Below are positions 7,635 through 17,058 of a DNA stretch of 26,063 bases, one piece after another. The first letter of the stretch is position 1; every line of letters begins with the position of its first letter. The notes below the pieces were generated by a model, which was given only the letters and a program-made list of their open reading frames with translations, ran no database searches and had not been told where the DNA came from. Made by a program: the position numbers and the translations under genes. Origin of the DNA: an uncultured Eubacterium sp. (GTDB lineage: Bacteria; Bacillota_A; Clostridia; Lachnospirales; Lachnospiraceae); the NCBI GenBank assembly GCA_910589045.1, contig CAJUSH010000043.1, forward strand, positions 1 to 26,063. Direction: 5' to 3'.

Positions 7635-8388
7635 CCGGAAAAAAGCCGCGCAGGCAAAGCAGGACCGCTCGGGGCACGACCATCTGATCGAGCTTCAGGA
7701 TATTTACAAGATCTATCAGATGGGGGACGTCCAGGTGCGCGCAAACGACGGCATTTCCTTCACGATCGACGAGGGCGAGATGGTGGCGATCGTGGGAAAA
7801 TCCGGCAGCGGAAAATCGACGATCATGAACATCATCGGGGCGCTGGACGTGCCGACAGAGGGAAAATATTACCTGAACGGCATCGACGTCGGCTCCATGA
7901 CGGACAACGAGCTGGCGGCGATCCGAAACCGGCAGATCGGCTTTGTCTTTCAGCAGTACAACCTGCTCCCGAAGATGAACCTTGCAAAAAACGTGGAGCT
8001 TCCGCTGCTCTATGCGGGGGTCGGGGACTTTGAGCGCAGGGAGCGCGCCATCGCCTCGCTTACGAAGGTGGGGCTGGGGGATGTGTGGAAAAAATATCCG
8101 AACCAGCTCTCCGGCGGGCAGCAGCAGCGCGTTTCCATCGCCCGGGCGCTGGTTGGAAACCCTTCCCTGATTCTTGCGGACGAGCCGACGGGAGCACTGG
8201 ATTCGCGGACGAGCCGGGAGGTGCTGGATTTTTTAAAGGAGCTCAACGGCGAGGGAAATACGATCGTAATTATTACACATGACAATTCTATTGCGGTGGA
8301 GGCCAAGCGGATTATCCGCATCCACGACGGCAAGGTGATTTTTGACGGCAGCAGTGCCGACTACAAGGGACAGGTGACGGAGCAATGA
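7624..8388 (+). CDS. ABC transporter ATP-binding protein, MacB/LolD type
   Basis: A 254-residue ATPase with every motif intact: Walker A GKSGSGKST (58-66), Q-loop FVFQQYNLLP (107-116), signature LSGGQQQR (162-169), Walker B LILADEPTGALD (182-193) and H-loop His219. The LNLLP-like Q-loop region and DEPTGALD are typical of the LolD/MacB/FtsE-like group that drives mechanotransmission rather than ordinary uptake. The start at 7624 is favoured because a GAGGAAGAGG stretch precedes it. An upstream ATG at 7609 is possible and would add five residues. The coding region overlaps the end of the adaptor gene by 11 bases and shares an ATGA with the permease gene, which indicates a translationally coupled operon. 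Confidence 0.95.
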   Translation: MWSSRKKAAQAKQDRSGHDHLIELQDIYKIYQMGDVQVRANDGISFTIDEGEMVAIVGKSGSGKSTIMNIIGALDVPTEGKYYLNGIDVGSMTDNELAAIRNRQIGFVFQQYNLLPKMNLAKNVELPLLYAGVGDFERRERAIASLTKVGLGDVWKKYPNQLSGGQQQRVSIARALVGNPSLILADEPTGALDSRTSREVLDFLKELNGEGNTIVIITHDNSIAVEAKRIIRIHDGKVIFDGSSADYKGQVTEQ

Positions 8389-9560
8389 AAACTTCACAGG
8401 CATTTTTCATGGCATTTTCAAGTCTTGTGAGCAATAAGATGCGTGCTTTTCTTACGATGCTTGGAATGATCATCGGCGTGGGCGCAGTCATCGCAATGAT
8501 CTCGCTCATGGACGGTATGATCGGCTACACGATGGGCTCGTTTTCGGATATGGGCGCTGACACGATCACTGTAAGCCTTACGGGAAAAGGGTCAAAGGTG
8601 CTGACCGATACGCAGATGTACGATTTTCTGGAAAGCCATCCGGAGGATTTCTCCAACCTTTCACCGAATACGTCGCTCTACATGACGGTGCGCTGCGGGG
8701 ACAAAACCATGAAGGACGAGGGTGTCACGGGCGTGAGCGAGAGCTTTGCCCTCATCCAGTCTCTGACGGTGGAGAAGGGTCGTTTTCTTGCATATGCGGA
8801 TATGCTCTCCCGCAGCAAGGTGTGCGTGATCGGCTCCTATGTGTGCAGCGAGCTGTTCAACGGGGAAAACCCGGTGGGGCAGAAGATTCGCTTCGGCGCG
8901 GAGGAGTATACGGTCATCGGGCTGCTTAAGGAGAAGGGCGATTCGACGCGCTATTCCGCAGATGACTGCATCTATGCACCCTATACGGTTGTGGGAAGGA
9001 TGTCGGGCAGCGCCCATCCCTCCGGCTATACGCTGAAAATGGCAGATGCGGAAAAATCCACGGCGGCACAGCAGTCCCTCGAGGATTTTTTGTATGGCTT
9101 TTTCCATGACAGCGACTGCTACCGGGTGGCAAACATGGCGAGCATGCTGGATATCATGGACGATATGGTCGGTGTCATGAAAAATATACTGGTGGGGATC
9201 GCCGGGATTTCGCTTTTGGTGGCGGGGATCGGCATTATGAACATCATGCTCGTGTCGGTCAGCGAGCGCACGCGGGAGATTGGAATCCGCAAATCCTTAG
9301 GTGCCAGACAGAAGGATATCAAAAAGCAGTTTGTTATCGAGGCAGGGGTGCTTTCTACGATCGGCGGGGGCATCGGCATAGTCATCGGCGGCGTGGCGAC
9401 TACCGCACTCGGAAATGCCATCGGCATGAGCTGCTCGCCCTCCGGGAAGGCTATCGCCATCGCCTTTGGCGTGTCTGCGGGCATCGGCGTGCTGTTCGGC
9501 TATATGCCTGCAAAGCGGGCGGCCAGGCTCAATCCGATTGATGCGCTGCGCAGTGAGTAG
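8385..9560 (+). CDS. ABC transporter permease, MacB/FtsX type
   Basis: A 391-residue permease with the MacB layout: one N-terminal transmembrane helix (about 21-43), a large extracellular MacB_PCD-type domain (about 45-255), and an FtsX core with three helices (about 267-288, 318-345, 355-375). The conserved cytoplasmic segment SERTREIGIRKSLGARQKDI lies after the second helix, and the chain ends with the family-typical RAARLNPIDALRSE. Its ATG overlaps the ATPase stop as ATGA. With the adaptor and ATPase it forms a tripartite exporter. In a single-membrane bacterium this should move peptides, lipids or antimicrobials across or out of the cytoplasmic membrane. The substrate is unknown; the SLH gene at the head of the operon hints at an envelope function. 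Confidence 0.94.
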   Translation: MKTSQAFFMAFSSLVSNKMRAFLTMLGMIIGVGAVIAMISLMDGMIGYTMGSFSDMGADTITVSLTGKGSKVLTDTQMYDFLESHPEDFSNLSPNTSLYMTVRCGDKTMKDEGVTGVSESFALIQSLTVEKGRFLAYADMLSRSKVCVIGSYVCSELFNGENPVGQKIRFGAEEYTVIGLLKEKGDSTRYSADDCIYAPYTVVGRMSGSAHPSGYTLKMADAEKSTAAQQSLEDFLYGFFHDSDCYRVANMASMLDIMDDMVGVMKNILVGIAGISLLVAGIGIMNIMLVSVSERTREIGIRKSLGARQKDIKKQFVIEAGVLSTIGGGIGIVIGGVATTALGNAIGMSCSPSGKAIAIAFGVSAGIGVLFGYMPAKRAARLNPIDALRSE

Positions 9561-9650
9561 GCTATTACATGGATGCGCTGCGCTAAAAGCCGCAGGCTGA
9601 ACGGTTACGCGCCGAAAAATGAGCAGGCTGTTTTACAGAGAGAGGTGTTT

Positions 9651-12600
9651 ATGGCGTTACATCTGATATTAGGTAATTCGGGGGCGGGAAAATCCCATTA
9701 TCTTTATGAGCACGTTTTGGAGGAGGCGGCGGCAAACCCGGGCCGCACATATTATGTGCTGGTGCCGGAGCAGTTTACCGTTTCGACCCAGCGGGAGTTT
9801 GTAAAGCGGCAGAAAAACCATGCGATCTTAAATGTGGATGTGCTCAGCTTTAAGCGGCTGGCATACCGCGTGTTTGGGGAGCTCGGAAAGGATACGCTGC
9901 AGGTGCTGGAGGATACCGGGAAAAACCTCATCCTGCAGAAGCTGGCCGGGGAGCTTTCTCCAAAGCTTACGGTGCTCTCGGGGAGCCTGCACAAGATGGG
10001 CTATATCGACGAGATCAAATCCTTTCTGACGGAGCTTGCACAGTACCGCATCGCTCCGGAGCTTCTGGGCGAGATGGCGCAGGAGCCGGGGGTATCGCCG
10101 CTTTTGTCTGCGAAGCTCGCGGATATCCGACTGCTCTACGAGGCATTTTTAAAGGAAATTCGGGGCGGTTATCTGCTGGCGGAGGAGGTTGTGGAGTATC
10201 TTGCCGGGCTTGTGCATGAGTCGAAGCTGTTTGAGGATACGGTGCTCATTTTTGACGGCTTCACCGGGTTTACGCCGGTGCAGCAGACCTTTCTGGAGGA
10301 GGCGTTTCCGGCAGTGCGGGATGTTTATGTGGCGCTTACCATCGACGCCGAAGGGGATTTTTACGGAAAGGCGGATGTGGAGCAGCTGTTTTTCCTGCCG
10401 AAAAAAACGATCCATATGCTTTTAAAGCTTGCCCGGGAGACCGGTGTCGAGATTGCGGAGCCTGTGGTGCAAAGGGCGGGGGACAAGCGCCGTTTCCGGA
10501 AGGCGCCGCTGCTTTATCATCTGGAACAGAATCTGTTTCGGCTCGGGCAAAGGCCCTGCGAGGGCGAAACAGCGGATCAGACGCAGCTTCAGATTCTGGG
10601 CTTTTCAAGGCCGGTGGAGGAGCTGCGTTTTGCAGCGCGGGAAATCCGCCGGCTTGCCGGGGAGGGGATGCGCTATCAGCAGATGGCGATCGTCTCGGGG
10701 GACGTGGAGCTGTATGCACCCTACGTGCAGCAGGTGTTTTCGGAGTATGAGCTGCCTTATTTCCTCGACCAGACGAACCCGATCCTCTATCATCCGCTGA
10801 TCGAGTGCGTCCGGGGGCTTTTGGAGGTTGCGAGGAGGGACTTTTCCTATGAGAGCATGATGCGCGTCCTCAAGACGGGACTGCTTCCGATCGATGCGGA
10901 CGAGACGGATCGGATGGAAAATTATATTGTGGCATACGGCATCCGGGGAAAAAGCGCCTGGAGCAAAAAATGGGTGCGCCTTCCCGAATGGCTGGATGCG
11001 GAGGGCTTAGAGCGGCTGAACGCGAAGCGCTCTGAGCTGATGGAGGTATTTTTGCCGTATGCGGAGGTGATGGCCGGGGCGAAGTCGGACGTGCATGCGC
11101 GCACCCGGGCACTCTATGACCTGATGATGTCCTTTGCGCTCGAGCAGAAGGAGGATGCCCGCATCTGGCACATTACGATGGATCTGTTTGATAAGCTGGC
11201 GGGGCTTCTCGGCGATGAGGTGCTTCCTCTGGAAGAGTATATCGGCGTGCTGGAGGCAGGGTTTGAGGCCGCCGAGGTTGCGGATATTCCGCCGGGCTTT
11301 GACCGGGTGCTCATCGGGGATATCGAACGCACGCGCCTGGAGGATATCCGGGTGCTCTTTTTTCTGGGAGTCAATGACGGTGTGATTCCAAAGACATCCG
11401 GGGACGGCGGAATCTTAAGTCAGATGGAGCGGGAGGTGCTCGCAGGTGCAAGCTACGAGCTGGCGCCCACTGCCAGGGAACGGGCTTTTATCCAGCGCTT
11501 TTATCTCTACCTGAACATGACAAAGCCCTCCGAGCGCCTTTATCTCACCTTTGCGGGCTGCGGTGCAGACGGGAGCGCAAGGCGGCGATCCTATTTGATC
11601 GGGATGATTCTGCGCATGTTTCCGGGACTTACCGTAAGAGACGGCGGGGATGCTGCCCCGATGGAACAGATTGCGGCGAAGCCGGCTGCGTTCCGCTATC
11701 TGACGGAGGGGCTCGACGCGGCAAAGGCGGGTACGGCGGATGCGGTGTGGCGGGCGCTTTTTGCGTGGTACGGAAGACAGGAGGCGTGGCAGGAGACGCT
11801 GGGAAGGCTGCTGTCCGCAGCGTTTTACAGCTTTGAGCCGGAGCGGCTTACGGACGAGGTGAGCCGCCTGCTCTACGGCAGTGTTCTGGGCAGCAGTGTC
11901 ACGCGGCTGGAGCGGTTTGCGGCCTGTGCCTACGAGCACTTTCTAACCTACGGTCTGGGGCTTCATCCGCGAGAGGAACATACATTTGAATCGGCGGATT
12001 TCGGCAATCTGGTGCACACGGCGCTGGAGTACTACGGACAGGAGCTTTCCCGGAGCGGCTTTGACTGGTTCTCGGTGCCGGAGGAGGTGCGAAGGAGACT
12101 GGGGCAGGCAGCGATGGAGCATGCACTTCTGGAGAGCCGCAACGACGCCCTTTTAACCTCTGCAAAAAACCGCTATCTGACCGGACGCATGGAGCGGCTT
12201 CTTCATCAGACCGTGGATATTCTGACCGGGCAGGTACGCAAGGGCCGGTTTTTGCCCGCCGATTACGAGGTGGGGTTTGGCACGGCAGAGGGTCTGAATG
12301 TGCAGGAGTTTGCTTTGAGCGAGGAGGAGCGGATGAGCCTGCGGGGGCGTATCGACCGCGTTGACGTCCTGGAGAAGGACCGCGGGCTGTATGTGAAGAT
12401 CATCGACTACAAATCAGGACAGACGAAGTTTTCTCTGCTGTCCTTGTACCACGGACTGCAGCTGCAGCTGGTGGTTTATTTGAATGCAGCGATGGAGCTG
12501 ATGCGGCGAAGAAGGCCGGATGGAGATGTGCTTCCGGCGGGTATTTTTTACTACCATGTGGACGAGCCGGTGCTTGAGACGCAAGGGGCGGTGAGCGAGG

Positions 12601-13040
12601 AGGAAATCTGGCAGAGCGTGTTTGAAAAGCTGCGCCTTGATGGTATCGTGAACGATGACCCGGAAATCTACGGCGCGATGGACACCGTGTTTACGGATAA
12701 ATCCGACGTGATTCCGGTGAGCCGCACAAAAAGCGGTGAGCTGTCCAAAACGTCACAGGTGTTTTCTACGGAGCAGTTTGCGGCGATCAGCGACTATGTG
12801 AACCGGACGGTCACTGCGCTTGGCAGGCGGATGCTCTCGGGGGAGATCGCGGCAAATCCCTATGAGCTGCAGGGCAGGACGGCGTGCCAGTGGTGCGGCT
12901 ACCGGAGTATCTGCGGCTTTGACGAGAGCCTGGAGGGCTGCGGCTACCGCAGGCTGGACAAGAAGAAGTCGAAGGACGAGATCCTGGAGGAGATGCGGGT
13001 ACTGCCGAAGGACGGCGGGGAGGAAGGGAAGCCATCGTAG
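9651..13040 (+). CDS. addB: ATP-dependent helicase/nuclease AddAB, subunit B
   Basis: A 1129-residue protein of full family length. It begins MALHLILGNSGAGKSHYL, a Walker A-like motif at residues 8-15. Its C-terminal RecB-type nuclease carries GRIDRVD (Asp905) and the IDYKSGQ motif (Asp919, Lys921). Four cysteines arranged as in AddB iron-sulphur enzymes are visible: Cys759 (FAACAYEHF) and Cys1079, Cys1082 and Cys1088 (CQWCGYRSIC). AddB trims the 5'-ended strand and recognises Chi during double-strand-break repair. The start at 9651 has AGAGAGG about 6 bases upstream and gives the conserved N-terminus; the frame is open further upstream to 9573 without a good ribosome site. addA follows after a 139-base spacer. 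Confidence 0.95.
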   Translation: MALHLILGNSGAGKSHYLYEHVLEEAAANPGRTYYVLVPEQFTVSTQREFVKRQKNHAILNVDVLSFKRLAYRVFGELGKDTLQVLEDTGKNLILQKLAGELSPKLTVLSGSLHKMGYIDEIKSFLTELAQYRIAPELLGEMAQEPGVSPLLSAKLADIRLLYEAFLKEIRGGYLLAEEVVEYLAGLVHESKLFEDTVLIFDGFTGFTPVQQTFLEEAFPAVRDVYVALTIDAEGDFYGKADVEQLFFLPKKTIHMLLKLARETGVEIAEPVVQRAGDKRRFRKAPLLYHLEQNLFRLGQRPCEGETADQTQLQILGFSRPVEELRFAAREIRRLAGEGMRYQQMAIVSGDVELYAPYVQQVFSEYELPYFLDQTNPILYHPLIECVRGLLEVARRDFSYESMMRVLKTGLLPIDADETDRMENYIVAYGIRGKSAWSKKWVRLPEWLDAEGLERLNAKRSELMEVFLPYAEVMAGAKSDVHARTRALYDLMMSFALEQKEDARIWHITMDLFDKLAGLLGDEVLPLEEYIGVLEAGFEAAEVADIPPGFDRVLIGDIERTRLEDIRVLFFLGVNDGVIPKTSGDGGILSQMEREVLAGASYELAPTARERAFIQRFYLYLNMTKPSERLYLTFAGCGADGSARRRSYLIGMILRMFPGLTVRDGGDAAPMEQIAAKPAAFRYLTEGLDAAKAGTADAVWRALFAWYGRQEAWQETLGRLLSAAFYSFEPERLTDEVSRLLYGSVLGSSVTRLERFAACAYEHFLTYGLGLHPREEHTFESADFGNLVHTALEYYGQELSRSGFDWFSVPEEVRRRLGQAAMEHALLESRNDALLTSAKNRYLTGRMERLLHQTVDILTGQVRKGRFLPADYEVGFGTAEGLNVQEFALSEEERMSLRGRIDRVDVLEKDRGLYVKIIDYKSGQTKFSLLSLYHGLQLQLVVYLNAAMELMRRRRPDGDVLPAGIFYYHVDEPVLETQGAVSEEEIWQSVFEKLRLDGIVNDDPEIYGAMDTVFTDKSDVIPVSRTKSGELSKTSQVFSTEQFAAISDYVNRTVTALGRRMLSGEIAANPYELQGRTACQWCGYRSICGFDESLEGCGYRRLDKKKSKDEILEEMRVLPKDGGEEGKPS

Positions 13041-13179
13041 CGGGAGCGCTGCGGAAATTGCTCTTGGACATTGCGAAGGGACCGCAGAGCGTCAGGGAAA
13101 GAGCCGAAGCGAGCACGTTTGTCAGGGTAGCTTTCGGATGCTGCCAAAGGAACGGTGAAAAGTGTGGGAGGTACGAAGC
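13041..13179 (+). other. Structured spacer between addB and addA
   Basis: This 139-base non-coding stretch contains two potential hairpins. One pairs CTGCGG with CCGCAG (about 13050-13094). The other pairs CCGAAGC with GCTTTCGG with one bulge (about 13108-13137). A direct repeat GTCAGGG occurs twice. No promoter or T-tract terminator is evident. The spacing is unusual for genes that are often overlapping or adjacent. Confidence 0.45.
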
Positions 13180-16100
13180 ATGGGTGTGAAATGGACAAAG
13201 GAGCAGCAGGATGCGATTCGTGTCCGGGGCTGTGACCTGCTGGTGTCGGCGGCGGCGGGCAGCGGAAAGACGGCAGTGCTGGTGGAACGCATTATACAGC
13301 GGGTGCTGGACGAGTCCCATCCGGTGGATATCGACCGGATGCTTGTGGTGACCTTTACGAAGGCGGCGGCGGCGGAGATGCGCGAGCGCGTGGCGAAGGC
13401 GATTGAGGCGCGCATGGACGAGGATCGGGATAACCCGTATCTGCATCGGCAGTATACGCTTGTGCACCATGCACAGATCACGACCATCGACAGCTTCTGC
13501 CTGTACGTTGTGAAAAATTATTTCCAGTGCATCGGTCTTGCGCCGGGCTTTCGCGTGGGGGACCCGGCGGAGCTGTCCCTGATGATGGAGGATGTGCTTG
13601 CCGATGTGCTCGAGCGCTGGTATGCGGAGGGGAACGCGGAGTTTCTTGCCTTTGCGGATGATTATGCAAGTGCAAAAAGCGATGCGCCGATTGCGGATAT
13701 GGTGCGCAGGCTCTATGATTATGCACAGAGCTACCCCTGGAGCGAGGAGTGGCTGAAGGGGCTTTCGCGCCCTTATGAGCCGGGGATGCTGCAGCGGGAG
13801 TCGCTGGAGGAGCCGCAGAGCTGGCTTTCGCTGCTTTTTGATTATATCCGTTCGGTTATCGGCGGGGAGAGAGACCGCCTGCTGCTTGCACGGCGGCTCT
13901 GCCTTGCGCCGGATGGCCCGGATATGTACCTGGAAAATATTGAGCGGCTGGTGGAGCAGCTGGAGTACGTGATGACGATCGATGACTATGATGGGCTGGG
14001 GAGGGCACTCTTTGGTATCGATTATGGAAGGCTTACGGCAAGACGGGGCTTTTCGGGGGACAAATCCGTGCAGGAGCTTGTGAAATCGCTGCGCACGCAG
14101 GTGAAGGAGGAGCTTGGCAAGCTCTGCAAAAAATTTTTTGCCCTGCCGCTTTCGGTGCAGCTTTCGGATCTGGAGGCACTTGGACAGTCCGTGAGGGTGC
14201 TCTCCCGTCTGACGATCTCTTTTGTGGATGCATACCGGGCGAAAAAGGAGGAGCTTGGTCTTTTGGATTTTTCCGATATCGAGCATATGGCGCTGCGTAT
14301 CCTGGTGGATGAAGAGACGAAGGAGCCGACGGAGGTGGCGCGGGAGTTTCAGGCGTTGTTTGAGGAGGTCATGATCGACGAATATCAGGATTCCAACTAT
14401 GTGCAGGAGGCGATTCTCTCCGCGGTGGCAAAAGGCGGCGGGCGGGGGAACCGTTTCATGGTGGGGGATGTGAAGCAGAGCATTTACCGCTTCCGGCTTG
14501 CGCGTCCCGAGCTTTTTATGGAAAAATATGATACCTATCAGGGGGACGCTGAAGCGGAGGCGTGCCGTGTGTCCGGGACAGACGGTGCGGGCATGACGAC
14601 GGAAGAGCATACAGCGGCAGACGGTGTGTCCGCGAAAGCGGATGTGTCTGCGGCAGGCGCTGCGCCCGGAAGAAAGATTTGCCTGCATCAGAATTTCCGA
14701 AGCCGTTCGCAGGTGCTGGAGAGTGTCAACGATCTGTTTTACCGGATCATGAAGCGCGACGTGGGCGGCGTGGCGTATGACGAGGAGGCGGCACTTCGCG
14801 CGGGCGCGCAATTTCCGCAGCGGGAGGATCAGTCCTTCCGGACGCGGATTTTGCTCGCGGATGCGGATGCGGAAGCGATGGAGGAGAGCGGTGCGGATGG
14901 TGCAAAGATGCTGGAGGCGGCGTTGATCGCTCAGGAAATCCGCCGTGTGATGGAGACACAGCAAATCAGTGACGGTGCGGGCGGCTTCCGGCCGGTGCGT
15001 TATTCGGACATCGTCATTTTGCTGCGCTCACCCGGCTCCTGGGGGGATGAGCTGACGGAGCAGCTTGCCGCGAAAAATATCCCGTCGCATCGGATGTCCC
15101 AGACCGGCTATTTCAGTGCTACGGAGGTTCAGACGGTGCTTGCTCTGTGTCAGGTGGTTGACAACCCGTTGCAGGACATTCCGCTGGCGGCGCTTCTGCG
15201 CAGTCTCTTTTTCGGGTTTCGCAGTGAGGAGCTGGCGCGTATCCGGGTTTCTGCCGACGGATTTTTTTTCTTCGATTGTCTGACGGATTATGCGCAGAAC
15301 GGCGGCGATGCTGCGCTGAAGGAAAAGGTGCAGCATTTTCTTGCGGTTTTACAGGATTACCGGGAGCGGGCAAGGCATCTTGGCATCCACGATCTGCTGG
15401 ATGAGATCCTGCGGGAGAGCGGGTATCTGAACCTGGTGCGTGCCCTGCCTGCGGGAGAGAAGCGGCTGGCAAACGTGGAGATGCTCTTAAATCAGGCGGT
15501 GAGCTTTGAGCGGACGAGCTACAAGGGACTGTTTTCATTTATCCGCTACATGCAGCAGCTCCAGAAATACGAGGTGGATTTCGGGGAGGCGGATGTGACC
15601 GGGGAAACCGAGGACGTGGTGCGCATTATGAGCATCCACAAGAGCAAGGGACTGGAATTTCCGGTGGTGTTCGTCTCCGGTCTTGGACGAAAATTCAACA
15701 AAAAGGACAGTACGGACGCGATGATCCTGGACAGCACCCTTGGCGTGGGACTTTCGAGGGTGGAGCGGAAAAAGCACCGCAGGCGCACGACGCTCCTGAA
15801 GGAGATGATCGCGTCGCGCATCGCGGGGGATAACATCGGCGAGGAGCTGCGCGTGCTTTATGTGGCATTGACCCGCGCGAAGGAGCAGCTCATTTTGACC
15901 GGAACGCTAAAGGGCCTGGAGGACGCACTGGCCCGCTATGAGCTGGAAGCGGAGCAGGATGCCTCGTTTCTGGACCGGCGGGAGGCCGGCTGCTATCTGG
16001 ACTGGATTTTGCCGGGGGCCTTTGCGCATACGCTGAATCTGTGCATTGAGACATATGAGGCAGGGGACTTTCAGCTGACGGACACGCTGCAAAGCGTGGA

Positions 16101-16968
16101 GCACTATGTGGAAAAGGAGCAGCTTTTGGAGGGGCTTGGTGCGGTGGATGAAAAGCTCTACGGGCAGATCGATGAGCGGCTTTGCGCGGTTTATCCGTAT
16201 GAGGCGGAGGTGTCTATGAGGACGAAGATCTCCGTATCGGAGATGAAGCACCGGAATATGATTTTGGAGCCGGGTGATCTGGAAGCGCTTGCGTGGTATG
16301 CGAAGGAGGAGACGGCGGATTCCTATGTGCCGCTGTTTGTGCGCGCAGACTCGGATTTTTCAGAGCCGCCCGCCCCGGAAGCATCCGGCTTGCGGAAGGC
16401 TGCTTGCGGGCAGCACGGGACACAGCAGTCCGGTGGTCTTCCGCACCGCGGCGCACTGCGGGGAACGGCGATGCACCGCTTTCTGGAATGCATCGATTAT
16501 GGGGCGTTTGCCGGGAACCGGACCTTTGACGAGGTTCGCCGACAACTGGAGGAGCTGCTGGCACAGGGGCGCATCAGCAGCGAGGCAGCGGCGCTCATTG
16601 ATGTAAAAAAGGTATGGCACTTTTTGCAGTCCGATCTTGCCAAACGGATTATGCAGGCGCATAATGCCGGGAAGCTCTACCGGGAGCAGCCCTTTGTTAT
16701 GGGACTTCCCGCCAGGGAGGCAGACCCTGAAATCGACAGCGATGAGCTGGTGCTGGTGCAGGGTATCATCGACCTTTATTTTGAGGAGGACGGGGCGCTT
16801 GTGCTCCTGGACTATAAGACCGATGCCGTGAAGGAGGCAAAAGCGCTCATTGACCGCTATCAGGTACAGATGGAGCTCTATGCGCGGGCGCTGGCGGCGG
16901 CAACCGGGAAGGAAGTGAAGCAGAGGGTGATTTATTCGTTCCGGCTGGAGGAAGTGATTGCGGTGTAA
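13180..16968 (+). CDS. addA: ATP-dependent helicase/nuclease AddAB, subunit A
   Basis: A 1262-residue UvrD-like helicase with a C-terminal nuclease. Visible motifs are Walker A AAAGSGKT (24-31), Walker B DEYQD (400-404), KQSIYRFRLARPELF (motif III), LHQNFRSR (motif IV), SIHKSKGLEFPVVF and VALTRAKEQL (motifs V-VI). The nuclease residues are His1099, Asp1198, Asp1211 and Lys1213 (LLDYKTD). The start at 13180 follows GGGAGG (13166-13171) by 8 bases. An alternative GTG at 13162 lies before that site and is unlikely. Two low-complexity insertions stand out: an Ala/Gly/Thr-rich stretch of about 45 residues between motifs III and IV (about 456-500), and a Gly/Pro/His-rich stretch just before His1099. 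AddA unwinds broken ends and, with AddB, makes 3' overhangs for RecA. Confidence 0.96.
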   Translation: MGVKWTKEQQDAIRVRGCDLLVSAAAGSGKTAVLVERIIQRVLDESHPVDIDRMLVVTFTKAAAAEMRERVAKAIEARMDEDRDNPYLHRQYTLVHHAQITTIDSFCLYVVKNYFQCIGLAPGFRVGDPAELSLMMEDVLADVLERWYAEGNAEFLAFADDYASAKSDAPIADMVRRLYDYAQSYPWSEEWLKGLSRPYEPGMLQRESLEEPQSWLSLLFDYIRSVIGGERDRLLLARRLCLAPDGPDMYLENIERLVEQLEYVMTIDDYDGLGRALFGIDYGRLTARRGFSGDKSVQELVKSLRTQVKEELGKLCKKFFALPLSVQLSDLEALGQSVRVLSRLTISFVDAYRAKKEELGLLDFSDIEHMALRILVDEETKEPTEVAREFQALFEEVMIDEYQDSNYVQEAILSAVAKGGGRGNRFMVGDVKQSIYRFRLARPELFMEKYDTYQGDAEAEACRVSGTDGAGMTTEEHTAADGVSAKADVSAAGAAPGRKICLHQNFRSRSQVLESVNDLFYRIMKRDVGGVAYDEEAALRAGAQFPQREDQSFRTRILLADADAEAMEESGADGAKMLEAALIAQEIRRVMETQQISDGAGGFRPVRYSDIVILLRSPGSWGDELTEQLAAKNIPSHRMSQTGYFSATEVQTVLALCQVVDNPLQDIPLAALLRSLFFGFRSEELARIRVSADGFFFFDCLTDYAQNGGDAALKEKVQHFLAVLQDYRERARHLGIHDLLDEILRESGYLNLVRALPAGEKRLANVEMLLNQAVSFERTSYKGLFSFIRYMQQLQKYEVDFGEADVTGETEDVVRIMSIHKSKGLEFPVVFVSGLGRKFNKKDSTDAMILDSTLGVGLSRVERKKHRRRTTLLKEMIASRIAGDNIGEELRVLYVALTRAKEQLILTGTLKGLEDALARYELEAEQDASFLDRREAGCYLDWILPGAFAHTLNLCIETYEAGDFQLTDTLQSVEHYVEKEQLLEGLGAVDEKLYGQIDERLCAVYPYEAEVSMRTKISVSEMKHRNMILEPGDLEALAWYAKEETADSYVPLFVRADSDFSEPPAPEASGLRKAACGQHGTQQSGGLPHRGALRGTAMHRFLECIDYGAFAGNRTFDEVRRQLEELLAQGRISSEAAALIDVKKVWHFLQSDLAKRIMQAHNAGKLYREQPFVMGLPAREADPEIDSDELVLVQGIIDLYFEEDGALVLLDYKTDAVKEAKALIDRYQVQMELYARALAAATGKEVKQRVIYSFRLEEVIAV

Positions 16969-16982
16969 GCAGCCGATAAAAT

Positions 16983-17012
16983 TTGACACTCCCATGCACT
17001 GCGTGGTATAAT
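16983..17012 (+). promoter_or_regulatory. Strong sigma-A promoter for the DUF624 gene
   Basis: Consensus TTGACA (16983-16988), an 18-base spacer and consensus TATAAT (17007-17012), with an additional TG one base before the -10 (extended -10). Transcription should start near 17019. That makes an ATG at 17014 unusable and supports the coding start at 17059. The promoter begins 15 bases after the addA stop codon, so the downstream genes have their own transcription. Confidence 0.88.
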
Positions 17013-17058
17013 TATGAGAATTATGTATAATTGTGCGCAGTGCGAAGGGGGTATTTTT

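Noticed and set aside
12811..14964. Open frame of 717 codons on the minus strand across the addB/addA junction
   Set aside because: It is antisense to two well-conserved genes, its translation is rich in His, Arg, Leu and Pro as expected from a mirrored GC-biased frame, and it has no recognisable domain.
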